A DNA stretch of 64,000 nt, taken from assembly GCA_963740455.1 (NCBI GenBank), contig CAVUEF010000006.1, positions 124,001 to 188,000 on the forward strand, read 5' to 3'. This DNA comes from Paucibacter sp963740455. Lineage in GTDB: Bacteria > Pseudomonadota > Gammaproteobacteria > Burkholderiales > Burkholderiaceae_C. The notes beneath the pieces are model-generated. The model searched no databases, was not told the DNA's origin, and saw nothing but the letters and a program-made list of their open reading frames with translations. The translations under genes and the position numbers were made by a program. Of this stretch, positions 1 through 9,166 are shown piece by piece (position 1 is the first letter of the stretch; each line of letters starts with the position of its first letter).

Positions 1-49
1 CGCATCCCGGTCAGCGGCCCGGTGTGTGCGTCGGGAGCGTTGGTGGCCA

Positions 50-835
50 TCAACTGCCTTTCCAGACCGGGCTGCGCTTGGCCACGAAGGCATCGACCCC
101 TTCGCGGAAATCGCTGCTGCCATAGGCGCGGCGAATCAGGTCGTCGCCTTCGGGCAGCTTGTTGGTGGTGAGGCGACGCAGCCCTTCCTTGGCGACGCTT
201 TGCGTGACCGGTGCAAGTGCGGCCAGACGCTCCACCAGACGCGCTGCTGAGGCGTCGAGCGCGTCAGGCGCGCAGACTTCGAGCAGAAAGCCGCAAGCCA
301 GCGCCTCGTCGGCGCCGATGATTTCGGCCAGCAGCAGCATGCGCTTGACGCGCGGCTGACCGAATACCGCAACGAGTCGCGCCAGACTGGCCACCGACAG
401 GCAGTTGCCCAGCGTCTTGGCAATCGGCACACCGAAGCGCGCAGCGCTGCTTGCGATGCGCAAATCACAGGCGGTGGCAATCGCCAATCCGCCACCCACC
501 GCCCACCCTTCGATCACGGCCACGGTGGGCATGGGCAGCGCTTCAAGCAGGCCGATGCACTGGTCGATCTGGCGCTCATAAGCCACGCCTTCGTCGCCCG
601 TCGAAAAGGCCTTGAATTGCTCGATGTCGGTGCCGGCAACAAAGGCCTGGCCGCCGCTGCCCCTGAACGTGACGACACACACCGCTGGGTTGGCCTGCAA
701 CTGCCGGCAGATCGCCATCAGCTGTTCGTACATGGCCCAGGTCATGGCGTTGCGCGCCTGGGGGCGATCAAACCGCACCGAGGCGATGCTGCCCTCGATC
801 GTCAGGCGCACTGTGCCCGCCGTGCTGTCAGTCAT
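50..835 (-). CDS. Crotonase-fold (enoyl-CoA hydratase/isomerase family) protein
   Basis: 261 residues, the usual length of a single-domain crotonase. The start MTDSTAG follows the dctM stop by 41 bases. The oxyanion-hole region (SGGQAFVAGTDIEQF) and the AVGGGLAIATACDLRIA helix identify the fold. Seen directly: the two glutamates that serve as acid/base in classical enoyl-CoA hydratase are absent. The GGGxE position reads GGGLA, and the following PE position reads PI in ARFGVPIAK. Known of the family: members lacking both Glu often act as isomerases, hydrolases or decarboxylating enzymes rather than hydratases. It is the last gene of a minus-strand run with the TRAP transporter, so it may act on a product of the imported acid after CoA activation. 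No CoA ligase lies in view, so the substrate is unknown. Confidence 0.85.
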   Translation of the reverse strand: MTDSTAGTVRLTIEGSIASVRFDRPQARNAMTWAMYEQLMAICRQLQANPAVCVVTFRGSGGQAFVAGTDIEQFKAFSTGDEGVAYERQIDQCIGLLEALPMPTVAVIEGWAVGGGLAIATACDLRIASSAARFGVPIAKTLGNCLSVASLARLVAVFGQPRVKRMLLLAEIIGADEALACGFLLEVCAPDALDASAARLVERLAALAPVTQSVAKEGLRRLTTNKLPEGDDLIRRAYGSSDFREGVDAFVAKRSPVWKGS

Positions 836-876
836 GAAGCAATCTCTCCTGAAGGGTTGGCTCGGGCGCGAGCGGC

Positions 877-2163
877 TTATCGGTAGAACAAGTCGACCAG
901 CCCCATGCCGGTGACCGGCACGTAGGTCACGAGCATCAGCACCGCCAACAAAATGCCGATGAACCAGATGTTGACCCGCGTCACTTCCCACACCGAGGCC
1001 TTGGCGATCGAGCTGGCCACCATCAGCACACTGGCCACCGGCGGCGTCTGCTGACCGATGCCCAGGTTGATCGTGACGATCAGGCCGAAATGCACCGGAT
1101 CGATGCCGACCGACCTGACCAACGGCATCACGATCGGAATCACCAGAATGATGGCGGCGGCCGAATGCAGGAACATGCCCAGGAACAGAAACAACAGGTT
1201 GAGCAACGCCAGCACCACCCATTTGTTGGAGGTGAAATCCGACACGGTCTTGGCCAGTTCCTGCGGGGCCTGCACTTCGGTCAGGTAAGTCCCGAGCAAC
1301 GCGCTGGTGGCGACCAACAGCATCACGACGGCAGTCTGTACGCCGCCTTCCATCACGGCCGCCCTCAGGTGTTTGAGATCGAGTTCGCGGTACACCACCA
1401 GGCCGATGAACAGCGCCGCCAGCACGGCGAGCGCCGCACCCTCGGTGGCGGTGACGACTCCGCCGAAAATCCCCCCCAGGATGATGATGGGCAGCGCGAA
1501 AGCCCACAGCGCCTCACGTCCGGTCTTGAGCACGCGCGGCATCGAAAACCTGTCTTCACGCGGCAGCTTGTAGCGCTTGGCCAGAAAACTTGCCATGCCC
1601 ATCAGCCCCGCGGCGCCGATCAAGCCTGGCACGATGCCGCCGACGAACATCTGAACCACCGAGGTCTCTGCCATCACGGCGTACAAGATCATCGGAATCG
1701 ACGGCGGAATGATGACCGCCAGCGTGGCGGCAGACGACATGGCTGCTGCGGCAAAAGGGGCGGGATAGCCTTTGGACTTCATGCCCGGAATCAGGATCGA
1801 GCCCAGCGCGGCGACGTCGGCCACGGCCGAGCCCGAAATTTCTGCGAAGAACAGCGAGGCGCCGATCGAGACATGGGCGAGGCCGCCGCGCACCCAGCCG
1901 AACAGTGAGGATGCAAAAGCGATGAGCCGCTGAGAAATGCCCGATGCGTTCATGATGGCGCCCGCCAGAATGAACAGGGGAATGGCCAGCAGCGGAAAAT
2001 TGGTCGCGCCGTTGTAGATGACCAGCGCCATGTTCGGCAACGAATCGAGACCGTGGCTGGTCAGCATCGCGATCACCGCGACGATGCCCAGCGACACGGC
2101 GATCGGTATGTTGAGCAGGACCAGCGCCAGCACGGCACCGAATAACACCAGCATGGTTGACAT
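877..2163 (-). CDS. dctM: TRAP transporter large permease subunit (DctM type)
   Basis: 428 residues, nearly all hydrophobic, with about a dozen predicted membrane segments starting at MLVLFGAVLALVLLNI. Typical DctM stretches are visible: FAEISGSAVADVAALGSILIPGM and the IIPPSIPMILYAV loop. The large subunit forms the sodium-driven channel of tripartite ATP-independent transporters for C4 and related organic acids. I start at MSTMLVLFG because the longer frame runs back into dctQ. dctQ ends 16 bases upstream, so dctP, dctQ and dctM form one unit, in the order expected for the family. Confidence 0.93.
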   Translation of the reverse strand: MSTMLVLFGAVLALVLLNIPIAVSLGIVAVIAMLTSHGLDSLPNMALVIYNGATNFPLLAIPLFILAGAIMNASGISQRLIAFASSLFGWVRGGLAHVSIGASLFFAEISGSAVADVAALGSILIPGMKSKGYPAPFAAAAMSSAATLAVIIPPSIPMILYAVMAETSVVQMFVGGIVPGLIGAAGLMGMASFLAKRYKLPREDRFSMPRVLKTGREALWAFALPIIILGGIFGGVVTATEGAALAVLAALFIGLVVYRELDLKHLRAAVMEGGVQTAVVMLLVATSALLGTYLTEVQAPQELAKTVSDFTSNKWVVLALLNLLFLFLGMFLHSAAAIILVIPIVMPLVRSVGIDPVHFGLIVTINLGIGQQTPPVASVLMVASSIAKASVWEVTRVNIWFIGILLAVLMLVTYVPVTGMGLVDLFYR

Positions 2164-2179
2164 GTTGTTCCTTGGGGTT

Positions 2180-2728
2180 TCAGTGCAGGCCGTCGGCGAG
2201 GCTGGCGCCAACGTGATCGTCGCCACCGCGCTGCGCATTGAGCAGATCGATCAGGTACATGACTTCGGCAATCAGGATCAGGCCCGACGAAATCGGGATC
2301 ACCGACTGCACGAAGTTCATCGATATCCACGGCAGACTCACCAGGGATTCGCCGACCAGGAAAGGCATGATGGAAAGGCCCACCCATCCCAGCAAGGCAA
2401 AGAAGGCAATCACCAGGATCTGACCGAGGATCGCTGTCAGGCGCTGCAGCCCGAGCGGGAACTGGTCAACCACCTCGGGGCAGCCGATATGCGCGCGCTT
2501 CACCGAGGCGAGTGCCGAACCGTAGAACGTGAGCCAGGCAAGCAGCGCCGACGCGACCTCGTCATACCAGACCAGCGAATAGCCGCTGAACCGGAACACG
2601 ATGCCCAAGCTGACCTCCACCGCCAGCACCGCCATCAATGTCATCACCACCCATTCAAGCGCCAGGCCATAGCGGCGCCTGAAGCGGTGCATCGGATTGT
2701 CGGCAGCGGGGGTCAAAGCCTTGTGCAT
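2180..2728 (-). CDS. dctQ: TRAP transporter small permease subunit (DctQ type)
   Basis: 182 residues with four predicted membrane helices, the DctQ topology. The diagnostic WYDEVASALLAWLTFYGSALASVKRAHIG block (about residues 54-82) is present. DctQ pairs with DctM in the inner membrane and is needed for uptake driven by the periplasmic binding protein. The gene lies 15 bases after dctP. A second in-frame ATG 12 codons in (MHRFRRRYG) could also be the start. Confidence 0.9.
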   Translation of the reverse strand: MHKALTPAADNPMHRFRRRYGLALEWVVMTLMAVLAVEVSLGIVFRFSGYSLVWYDEVASALLAWLTFYGSALASVKRAHIGCPEVVDQFPLGLQRLTAILGQILVIAFFALLGWVGLSIMPFLVGESLVSLPWISMNFVQSVIPISSGLILIAEVMYLIDLLNAQRGGDDHVGASLADGLH

Positions 2729-2743
2729 TTGCTCGTCCCCGTC

Positions 2744-3766
2744 TTATTTGCCGAGCGCCACGGCTTTGTCGATGAGCGGCTTGGCGCCGGCGACTTCATG
2801 GCCGAATTCTTCATAGATCGGCTTGCTCGCGGCGATGAAGGCGTCCTTGTCGACCTCGTTGACCAGCATGCCGCTTTGCTTGAGCTTGGTCAGCAGATCG
2901 GTCTCGGCCTTGATGGCTTCAGCGTAGACATAGGCCTGCGTTTCCTTGGCCGTGTCTTCGAGCACCTTGCGCACATCGGCGGGCAGCGTGTTGTAGCGAC
3001 GTGTACCGACCGTCAAGTAGGCCGGTGTGTAGACGTGGCCCGACAGCGAGAGGTACTTCTGGACTTCCTGCAGCTTGGCCGAATAGATCTGGGTGAAGGG
3101 GTTTTCCTGCCCGTCCATCACGCCGGTCTGCAACGCGGTGAACAACTCCGAGAACTTCATCGGGCTGGGATTGGCGCCGTAGTCCTGGAACATCTTCACG
3201 CGCCACTTGCCTTCGGGCACGCGCAGCTTGATGCCCTTGAGGTCCTCCGGTATTTTGATTGGCCGCTTGTTGTTGGTGATGTGGCGGTAGCCGTTTTCCC
3301 AGACGGCAAGCACCTTCAGCCCTTTTTTCTCGGTCTCGGGCGCCATGCTGGGCCAGAAGATGTCCTTCTCGATGCGCGCCATGTGCGCGCGATCCTTGAC
3401 GATATAAGGCATCTCGAAGATGCCGAACAGGTCGACCTCGGAGGACATCACGGTCGACGGCAGGGCCATGTCGATGGTGCCCAGCTTGAGCTTCTGGATC
3501 ATCTCCTTGTCGCCGCCGAGCTGGCTGGAGCCGAACACCACGACCTTGGCCTTGCCGGCCAGTTTGGCGTTGGCGCGTTTGGCGAATTCGTCGCTACTGA
3601 GCTGAAAGATGGACCCCGGCTCACCCACGTGACCGAGCTTGATCTCGATCTGTGCATGGGCGCTGCCCGCGCCCAGCAGAATCGCGCCAATGCCGAGCAA
3701 GGATGCGCTCGCGACGATCCGCAGCCGGCGCGTGATTTTCTTTGCGGAAAAGTGGAACCTTGTCAT
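2744..3766 (-). CDS. dctP: TRAP transporter substrate-binding protein (DctP type)
   Basis: 340 residues. A long N-terminal region ends in a signal peptide with cleavage expected after GAGSAHA, giving a mature periplasmic protein that starts QIEIKLGHV. The DctP family signature KIPEDLKGIKLRVPEG with the conserved arginine (about residue 170) binds the substrate carboxylate in known structures. QTGVMDGQENPFTQI is the second family block. The substrate is probably a small carboxylate. The divergent hydroxyacid dehydrogenase and the adjacent glyoxylate aminotransferase suggest a two- or three-carbon hydroxy or keto acid, which is inference only. Confidence 0.92.
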   Translation of the reverse strand: MTRFHFSAKKITRRLRIVASASLLGIGAILLGAGSAHAQIEIKLGHVGEPGSIFQLSSDEFAKRANAKLAGKAKVVVFGSSQLGGDKEMIQKLKLGTIDMALPSTVMSSEVDLFGIFEMPYIVKDRAHMARIEKDIFWPSMAPETEKKGLKVLAVWENGYRHITNNKRPIKIPEDLKGIKLRVPEGKWRVKMFQDYGANPSPMKFSELFTALQTGVMDGQENPFTQIYSAKLQEVQKYLSLSGHVYTPAYLTVGTRRYNTLPADVRKVLEDTAKETQAYVYAEAIKAETDLLTKLKQSGMLVNEVDKDAFIAASKPIYEEFGHEVAGAKPLIDKAVALGK

Positions 3767-3830
3767 CGTGTCTCCTTTGGTTGCTACAGAAATCCATGCG
3801 GCCGCAGCCCTATGGGGGAATACGTTTGCC

Positions 3831-5069
3831 TCAGACGGTCTTTTGCGCGGGCAAGGGGATCGGATGCCCCGAGAAATGCTCCATCGCGGCGTGCACGCCC
3901 GAGCCGGCGAGCTTCACGCCCGCATGCTTGAGTCCCATTTCGCAGCCCGCCAGCGTGGCGATCAGCGTCAGATCATTCGTGTCGCCCAGGTGGCCGATGC
4001 GAAACATGCGCCCCTTGACCTTGCCGAGACCCGTGCCCAGCGAGCAGTCGAAACGCTCGTAGATGATTTTTCGCACCGCGTCGGCATCCACGCCGTCGGG
4101 CGTCATCACGCCGGTCAACACGGGCGAGTGAGCGGATGCGTCAAGGCACTGGATCTGCAGGCCCCAGGCCTTGACGGCGCGGCGCACGCCCTCGGCCCAG
4201 CGCCGGTGCCGCGCGAACACGGCGTCCAGCCCCTGGCCCAGCAGCATGTCGCACGATTCGCTCAACCCGTAGAGCAGATTGGTGTTGGGCGTGGAGGGCC
4301 AATAGCCGCTGCGGTTCGTTTCGAGCATGTCGTCCCAGGCCCAGTAGCTGCGCGGCATGGTGCAAGACTTGCTGGCTTGGATGGCCTTCGGCGACAAGGC
4401 ATTGAAGCTGATGCCCGGCGGCAGCATCAGCCCTTTTTGCGATCCGCTGATCGACACGTCCACGCCCCATTCGTCATGCCGGTAGTCGACCGATGCCAGC
4501 CCGGAGATCGTGTCAACCAGCAGCAGTGCCGGGTGCTTGGCAGCGTCGATGGCGCGGCGCACGGCCGGGATGTCGCTCGTCACTCCGGTCGAAGTCTCGT
4601 TGTGCACCACACACACGGCCTTGATGGCATGAGCGCCATCGACCCTGAGGCGCTGCTCGATCAGGTCGGCCTGCACGCCATGGCGCCAGCTCAAAGGGAC
4701 GCCGCCTGGGTCCAGTCCGGGCAGCGCGATCACCTCGGTCTTGAGCCCCAGTCGCGTGGCCAGCCTTTGCCACAGAAAGGCGAAGTGCCCGGTCTCGTAC
4801 ATCAACACCGGGTCGCCGGGGCTCAATGTGTTGGCCAAGGCCGCTTCCCAGGCGCCGGTTCCCGAGGCGGGGTAGATCATGACCGGGTGCTGGGTACGGA
4901 ACACCTGCTTGATGTCGGCCAGCACCTTCAGGCCGAGTGCGGCGAATTCCGGACCACGGTGGTCGATGGTGGGCAGGCTGATCGCGCGCAGTACGCGGTC
5001 TGGTACGGGTGAAGGGCCGGGAATTTGCAGGAAGTGGCGGCCAGTGGGGTGGAAATCAGTCGTCAACAT
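3831..5069 (-). CDS. Class V aminotransferase, serine-glyoxylate type
   Basis: 412 residues, full length for PLP-dependent class V enzymes of the serine-glyoxylate / alanine-glyoxylate group. Visible family features are the opening FLQIPGPSPVPDRVL, TIDHRGPEF, the SGTGAWEAAL phosphate-binding loop, HNETSTGV, DTISGLASVDYR and the PLP lysine in SGSQKGLMLPPG (about residue 200). These enzymes make glycine from glyoxylate using serine or another amino donor. Neighbours are the TRAP genes downstream and, divergently, a GntR regulator and an FAD/Fe-S dehydrogenase that could make glyoxylate. It is also close to the RuBisCO cluster, which fits photorespiratory salvage. A purine-linked (S)-ureidoglycine-glyoxylate aminotransferase is a less likely alternative. 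Confidence 0.87.
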   Translation of the reverse strand: MLTTDFHPTGRHFLQIPGPSPVPDRVLRAISLPTIDHRGPEFAALGLKVLADIKQVFRTQHPVMIYPASGTGAWEAALANTLSPGDPVLMYETGHFAFLWQRLATRLGLKTEVIALPGLDPGGVPLSWRHGVQADLIEQRLRVDGAHAIKAVCVVHNETSTGVTSDIPAVRRAIDAAKHPALLLVDTISGLASVDYRHDEWGVDVSISGSQKGLMLPPGISFNALSPKAIQASKSCTMPRSYWAWDDMLETNRSGYWPSTPNTNLLYGLSESCDMLLGQGLDAVFARHRRWAEGVRRAVKAWGLQIQCLDASAHSPVLTGVMTPDGVDADAVRKIIYERFDCSLGTGLGKVKGRMFRIGHLGDTNDLTLIATLAGCEMGLKHAGVKLAGSGVHAAMEHFSGHPIPLPAQKTV

Positions 5070-5095
5070 AAAAACGGCCTCGGGTTGAGCAGGCT

Positions 5096-5175
5096 ATTTT
5101 TTGCATACAAAAACGGCTTGTCAACGGTGTTTAACCTACAATCGACCACAAAGCGAAGAAAATGTGAATACAAAA
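5096..5175. promoter_or_regulatory. Divergent control region with putative GntR operators
   Basis: The 113-base gap between the aminotransferase and the GntR gene is AT-rich. It holds an imperfect dyad, TTGCATACAA (5101-5110), and a second half-like copy, GAATACAAAA (5166-5175), just before the GntR start at 5183. FCD-type GntR regulators usually bind short TTGxATACAA-like palindromes between divergent genes. Assignment is by motif shape and position only. Confidence 0.35.
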
Positions 5176-5182
5176 TAGAAAC

Positions 5183-5878
5183 ATGACGGCACAAATCATT
5201 GCGATCCCGCGCGCAGCGCTGCACGAGCAGGTCACACAACGCCTGCGCCAAATGCTCGTCGAAGGGGCGGTCGCGCCCGGTGCCAAACTCAACGAACGGG
5301 CCTTGTGCGAGTTGCTTAGCGTTTCGCGCACGCCGCTGCGCGAGGCCATCAAGACGCTGGCGGCCGAGGGCTTGGTGGAATTGCTGCCGAACCGCGGCGC
5401 GATTGCGGTGGCTCTGTCCGAAGCCGACATCCTCAATACCTTCGAGGTGATGGCGGGACTCGAGGGCCTCTCGGGTGAGCTGGCCGCGCCGCGCATCAGC
5501 GACGAGGAACTGGTCGAGATCAAGGCACTGCACTTCGAGATGAAGGCGGCCTACACGAGGCAGGACTTGTCGGCCTACTACCGGCTCAACGCCGCCATCC
5601 ACCGCGCCATCAATGCGGCTGCGCAAAACCCGGTGCTGACTGCCATCTACACGCAGGTCAATGCGCGCCTGCAAGCGCTGCGCTTTCGCTCCAATCAGGA
5701 CGGCGAGAAGTGGCGGCACGCCATGGAGGAGCACGACCGCATGATTGTTGCGCTCGAGACGCGCGACGGCGCCGCGCTGCGCGCCGAACTGGTGGCCCAC
5801 CTGGGCCAGAAGCGCCACGTCGTGATCGAGCAAATGCGCGCGGCCCAGGCGGCCGCCCTCACTTCCGCCAAGGATTGA
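5183..5878 (+). CDS. GntR family (FCD subfamily) transcriptional regulator
   Basis: 231 residues. The N-terminal winged helix (about 10-75) has the GntR signature GAKLNERALCELLSVSRTPLREAIKTL. The C-terminal part is an all-helical FCD ligand domain with the metal-binding pattern typical of the class (D/E, the YRLNAAIHRAI histidine, and later the HAMEEHDRM and AHLGQKRH histidines). FCD regulators respond to small carboxylates. It is divergent from the aminotransferase-TRAP run and 6 bases upstream of the FAD/Fe-S dehydrogenase, so it probably controls both directions. Confidence 0.92.
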   Translation: MTAQIIAIPRAALHEQVTQRLRQMLVEGAVAPGAKLNERALCELLSVSRTPLREAIKTLAAEGLVELLPNRGAIAVALSEADILNTFEVMAGLEGLSGELAAPRISDEELVEIKALHFEMKAAYTRQDLSAYYRLNAAIHRAINAAAQNPVLTAIYTQVNARLQALRFRSNQDGEKWRHAMEEHDRMIVALETRDGAALRAELVAHLGQKRHVVIEQMRAAQAAALTSAKD

Positions 5879-5884
5879 GCTTTG

Positions 5885-8800
5885 ATGAACGCGCCTGTGC
5901 GGATCCATCGTGCACGGCAGAACGCCGACGCAGTCTTTGAGTCCGTGGCGCGCGTCAGCAACGAAGTCGCGGCTCGCCTGGCCGCACGCTTGACGTCTCA
6001 GACGCGCGGCGAGGTGCTGTTCGCGTCGGCCGACCGTGGCCGCTACGCCACCGATGCGTCGATCTACCAGGTGATGCCGGTGGGCGCGTTCGTGCCGCGC
6101 GACGCCAAGGACGTGAGCCTTGCGCTGGACATCTGCCGGAGTTTAAGCGTGCCCATCGTGCCGCGTGGTGGCGGCACCAGCCAATGCGGCCAGACGGTGG
6201 GCGCCGGGCTCGTCATCGACCATAGCAAGTACCTGCGCAACATCCTCGAAGTGGATGTGCGCCAGCGCACCGCCAAGGTCGAGCCGGGGCTGGTGCTCGA
6301 CCACCTGAACGCTGCGCTGAAGCCGCACGGCCTGTGGTATCCGGTCGATGTGTCGACCAGCGCGCAGGCCACGCTCGGCGGCATGGCAGGCAACAACTCG
6401 TGCGGCAGCCGCTCACTCGCCTACGGCAATATGGTGCACAACGTCCTTGGCGCACAGGCCTGGTTGACGGATGGCAGCCTGCTCGACTTCGGCCGTTTCG
6501 ACGCCGCCAGCGGGCGTGCCCGGCAGATCGGCGAATTCGTGCGCGCGCTGGCCATCGAGCATCGCAGCGAGATCAAAGCGCGCTGGCCCAAGGTGCTGCG
6601 CCGCGTGGCGGGCTACAACCTCGACATCTTCGACAACCAGAACGTCAAGCCCTACACGAGCGACGGCTCGGTCAATCTTTCGCATCTGCTGGTGGGCAGC
6701 GAAGGCACGCTCGCGCTGACCCGTTCGCTCGACTTGTCGTTGAGCGAACTGCCTCGCGCCAAGGTGCTGGGCGTGGTGAATTTCCCGACCTTCTTTCAGG
6801 CGATGGACGCGGCGCAGCACATCGTCAAGTTGGGCCACAACATGCAGCGCGGCAGCCTCACTGCGGTGGAGTTGGTGGATCGCACGATGATCGAGCTCGC
6901 GCTGCAGAACCCGGCGTTTGCGTCGACCATACGCACGGCGCTCGCGCCAGCCATCAATGGCGGCAGACCCGAGGCCGTGCTGCTGGTCGAATTCTCAGGC
7001 GCGGCCAAGGCGGACATCGCGCCCAAGCTCAGGGAACTGGTCGAGCTGATGGGCGAACTCGGTCTGCCCGGCAGTGTGGTGGAGATGATCGACGACGCGC
7101 CGCAGAAAAACCTGTGGGAAGTGCGCAAGGCCGGCCTGAACATCATGATGAGCTTGAAGGGCGACGGCAAGCCGGTGAGCTTCATCGAAGACTGCGCTGT
7201 GCCGCTCGAACATCTGGCCGAGTACACCGACACGCTGACCCAGGTGTTTGCCAAACACGGCACGCGCGGCACCTGGTACGCGCACGCCTCGGTCGGTACC
7301 TTGCACATCCGGCCCATCCTCGATATGCGCCAGGGTGGTGAGAGTGGCGGCGCGCACAAGATGCGCGCCATCGCCGAAGAAGCGAGTGAGCTGGTGCGCA
7401 AATTCAAGGGCGCCTACAGCGGCGAGCATGGCGACGGCCTGTGCCGTGGCGAATGGATAGCATGGCAGTTCGGCCCGAAACTCACGCAAGCCTTTGCTCA
7501 AATCAAGAGCCAGCTCGACCCTTCGAATCTACTCAGCCCCGGCCGCATCATCGATCCGCCGAAGATGGACGACACGCGGCTGATGCGTTTTCCGCCCGGC
7601 TACCAGGTCGTGCCGATCCAGCCCGTGCTCGACTGGAGCGCCTGGGATGTGCAGAACAACCCGGTGACCGAGCAGACCAGCGCGCCTGGCAGCGGCGGCG
7701 ACCCGGCGCAGGGCTTGGCCAAGGCCGTCGAGATGTGCAACAACAACGGCCACTGCCGCAAGTTCGACGCCGGCACCATGTGCCCGAGCTACCGCGTCAC
7801 GCGCGACGAACAGCACTCGACGCGCGGCCGCGCCAACACGCTGCGCTTGGCACTGTCTGGCCAGCTCGAAGGCATGAATTCGCAGGACGCTTTCGCGAGC
7901 GAAGCCATGGCGCAAGCGATGGACCTGTGCGTCAGCTGCAAGGGCTGCAAGCGCGATTGCCCCACCGGCGTCGACATGGCCAAGCTGAAGGTCGAGTTCT
8001 TGCAGCACTACAAGGCCAAGCACGGCCACACGCTCAAGGACAGGCTGGTGGGCCAGTTGCCCGACTACGCGCAGCTGGCCAGTCGCTTCGCGCCGCTGCT
8101 GAACCTGCGCGACAAGCTGCCGCTGATGTCCTGGTTGAGCGAAAAGCTGCTCGGCTTGTCGGCCAAGCGCAGCCTGCCGCAATGGCAGCGCGAACATTTC
8201 TTCAACTCAGGCCATGCCGGCGCCACGCGCGCAGAAGTCCTGACTGCCAACAAGCCGGTGGTGCTGTTTGTCGACACCTTCAATGGTTTTTTCGAGGCGA
8301 GCAATGCGCTCGCTGCCTTGAAAGTGCTGCAGGCCGGCGGCTACACCGTGCATGTCGCCACCAAGCTCAAGGCCGACGGCAAGCACCTTTGCTGCGGCCG
8401 CACTTTTCTCTCGAGCGGCATGGTCGAGCAGGCACGTGCCAAGGCGCGCGAGGTGGTGGACGCGCTGCTGCCGTTTGCCGACAAGGGCATTGCCATCGTC
8501 GGCCTGGAGCCTTCGTGCCTGCTGACGCTGCGCGACGAGATGCTGGTGATGGGCTTGGGCGAAGCGGCGCAGACCATCAGCCGTCACGCCCTGCTGTTCG
8601 AGGAGTTCCTTGCGCGCGAAGCCGCGGCCGGCCGGCTCGACGCGCTGAAGTCACGACTCAAGCGCGTGGACCGCCCTGTGCTGTTGCATGGCCACTGTCA
8701 CCAGAAAGCCTTCGCTGCCGTGACGCCGATCGTGGACGTGCTGCGGCTCATCCCTGGTGCCGAGCCGGCGCTGATCGAGAGCAGTTGCTGCGGCATGGCC

Positions 8801-8995
8801 GGCAGCTTCGGCTATGAGGCCAGCCACTACGAGGTGTCGATGCAGATGGCCGAGGCAACGCTGCTGCCGGCGCTGCGTGCCGCGCCGGATGCCATCGTCG
8901 TCGCCGACGGCACCAGCTGCCGCCATCAGATCCACGACGGCGCACAGCGCGAGGCTGTGCATGTAGCGAAGTTGCTGGCGGCGCAGCTGGCTTGA
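5885..8995 (+). CDS. FAD-binding and Fe-S-binding 2-hydroxyacid dehydrogenase (fused GlcD/GlcF-like)
   Basis: 1036 residues. Residues ~45-280 are an FAD_binding_4 domain (VPRGGGTSQCGQTVG, STSAQATLGGMAGNNSCGSRS). The FAD-oxidase C-terminal domain follows, with GEHGDGLCRGEW near 520. From ~620 there is a bacterial ferredoxin-like domain with two 4Fe-4S motifs (CNNNGHCRKFDAGTMCPSY and LCVSCKGCKRDCPTG), then CCG-type domains (CCGRTFLSSG; SSCCGMAGSFG). The architecture matches D-lactate / D-2-hydroxyglutarate / glycolate dehydrogenases that feed the quinone pool. The setting, with a GntR regulator, a glyoxylate aminotransferase and a RuBisCO operon, makes glycolate an attractive substrate. D-lactate or D-2-hydroxyglutarate is equally compatible with sequence alone. 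ATG at 5885 is chosen over an adjacent TTG. Confidence 0.92.
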   Translation: MNAPVRIHRARQNADAVFESVARVSNEVAARLAARLTSQTRGEVLFASADRGRYATDASIYQVMPVGAFVPRDAKDVSLALDICRSLSVPIVPRGGGTSQCGQTVGAGLVIDHSKYLRNILEVDVRQRTAKVEPGLVLDHLNAALKPHGLWYPVDVSTSAQATLGGMAGNNSCGSRSLAYGNMVHNVLGAQAWLTDGSLLDFGRFDAASGRARQIGEFVRALAIEHRSEIKARWPKVLRRVAGYNLDIFDNQNVKPYTSDGSVNLSHLLVGSEGTLALTRSLDLSLSELPRAKVLGVVNFPTFFQAMDAAQHIVKLGHNMQRGSLTAVELVDRTMIELALQNPAFASTIRTALAPAINGGRPEAVLLVEFSGAAKADIAPKLRELVELMGELGLPGSVVEMIDDAPQKNLWEVRKAGLNIMMSLKGDGKPVSFIEDCAVPLEHLAEYTDTLTQVFAKHGTRGTWYAHASVGTLHIRPILDMRQGGESGGAHKMRAIAEEASELVRKFKGAYSGEHGDGLCRGEWIAWQFGPKLTQAFAQIKSQLDPSNLLSPGRIIDPPKMDDTRLMRFPPGYQVVPIQPVLDWSAWDVQNNPVTEQTSAPGSGGDPAQGLAKAVEMCNNNGHCRKFDAGTMCPSYRVTRDEQHSTRGRANTLRLALSGQLEGMNSQDAFASEAMAQAMDLCVSCKGCKRDCPTGVDMAKLKVEFLQHYKAKHGHTLKDRLVGQLPDYAQLASRFAPLLNLRDKLPLMSWLSEKLLGLSAKRSLPQWQREHFFNSGHAGATRAEVLTANKPVVLFVDTFNGFFEASNALAALKVLQAGGYTVHVATKLKADGKHLCCGRTFLSSGMVEQARAKAREVVDALLPFADKGIAIVGLEPSCLLTLRDEMLVMGLGEAAQTISRHALLFEEFLAREAAAGRLDALKSRLKRVDRPVLLHGHCHQKAFAAVTPIVDVLRLIPGAEPALIESSCCGMAGSFGYEASHYEVSMQMAEATLLPALRAAPDAIVVADGTSCRHQIHDGAQREAVHVAKLLAAQLA

Positions 8996-9166
8996 ACGAC
9001 ATCGACCGCGTGCCTTGATCCGGCGGCGCGGTGATGATCGACCCCAGGTGCGACCCGCGCGGCAATGATTGAGCACGCGGCGCTTTGATGGACGAAGGCT
9101 GGCCTTCCCGCGATGCTTGCGGTTGGCAAAAGAGCGCCCGAGCGTGGCAATGCCCCCGCCTCGGTT

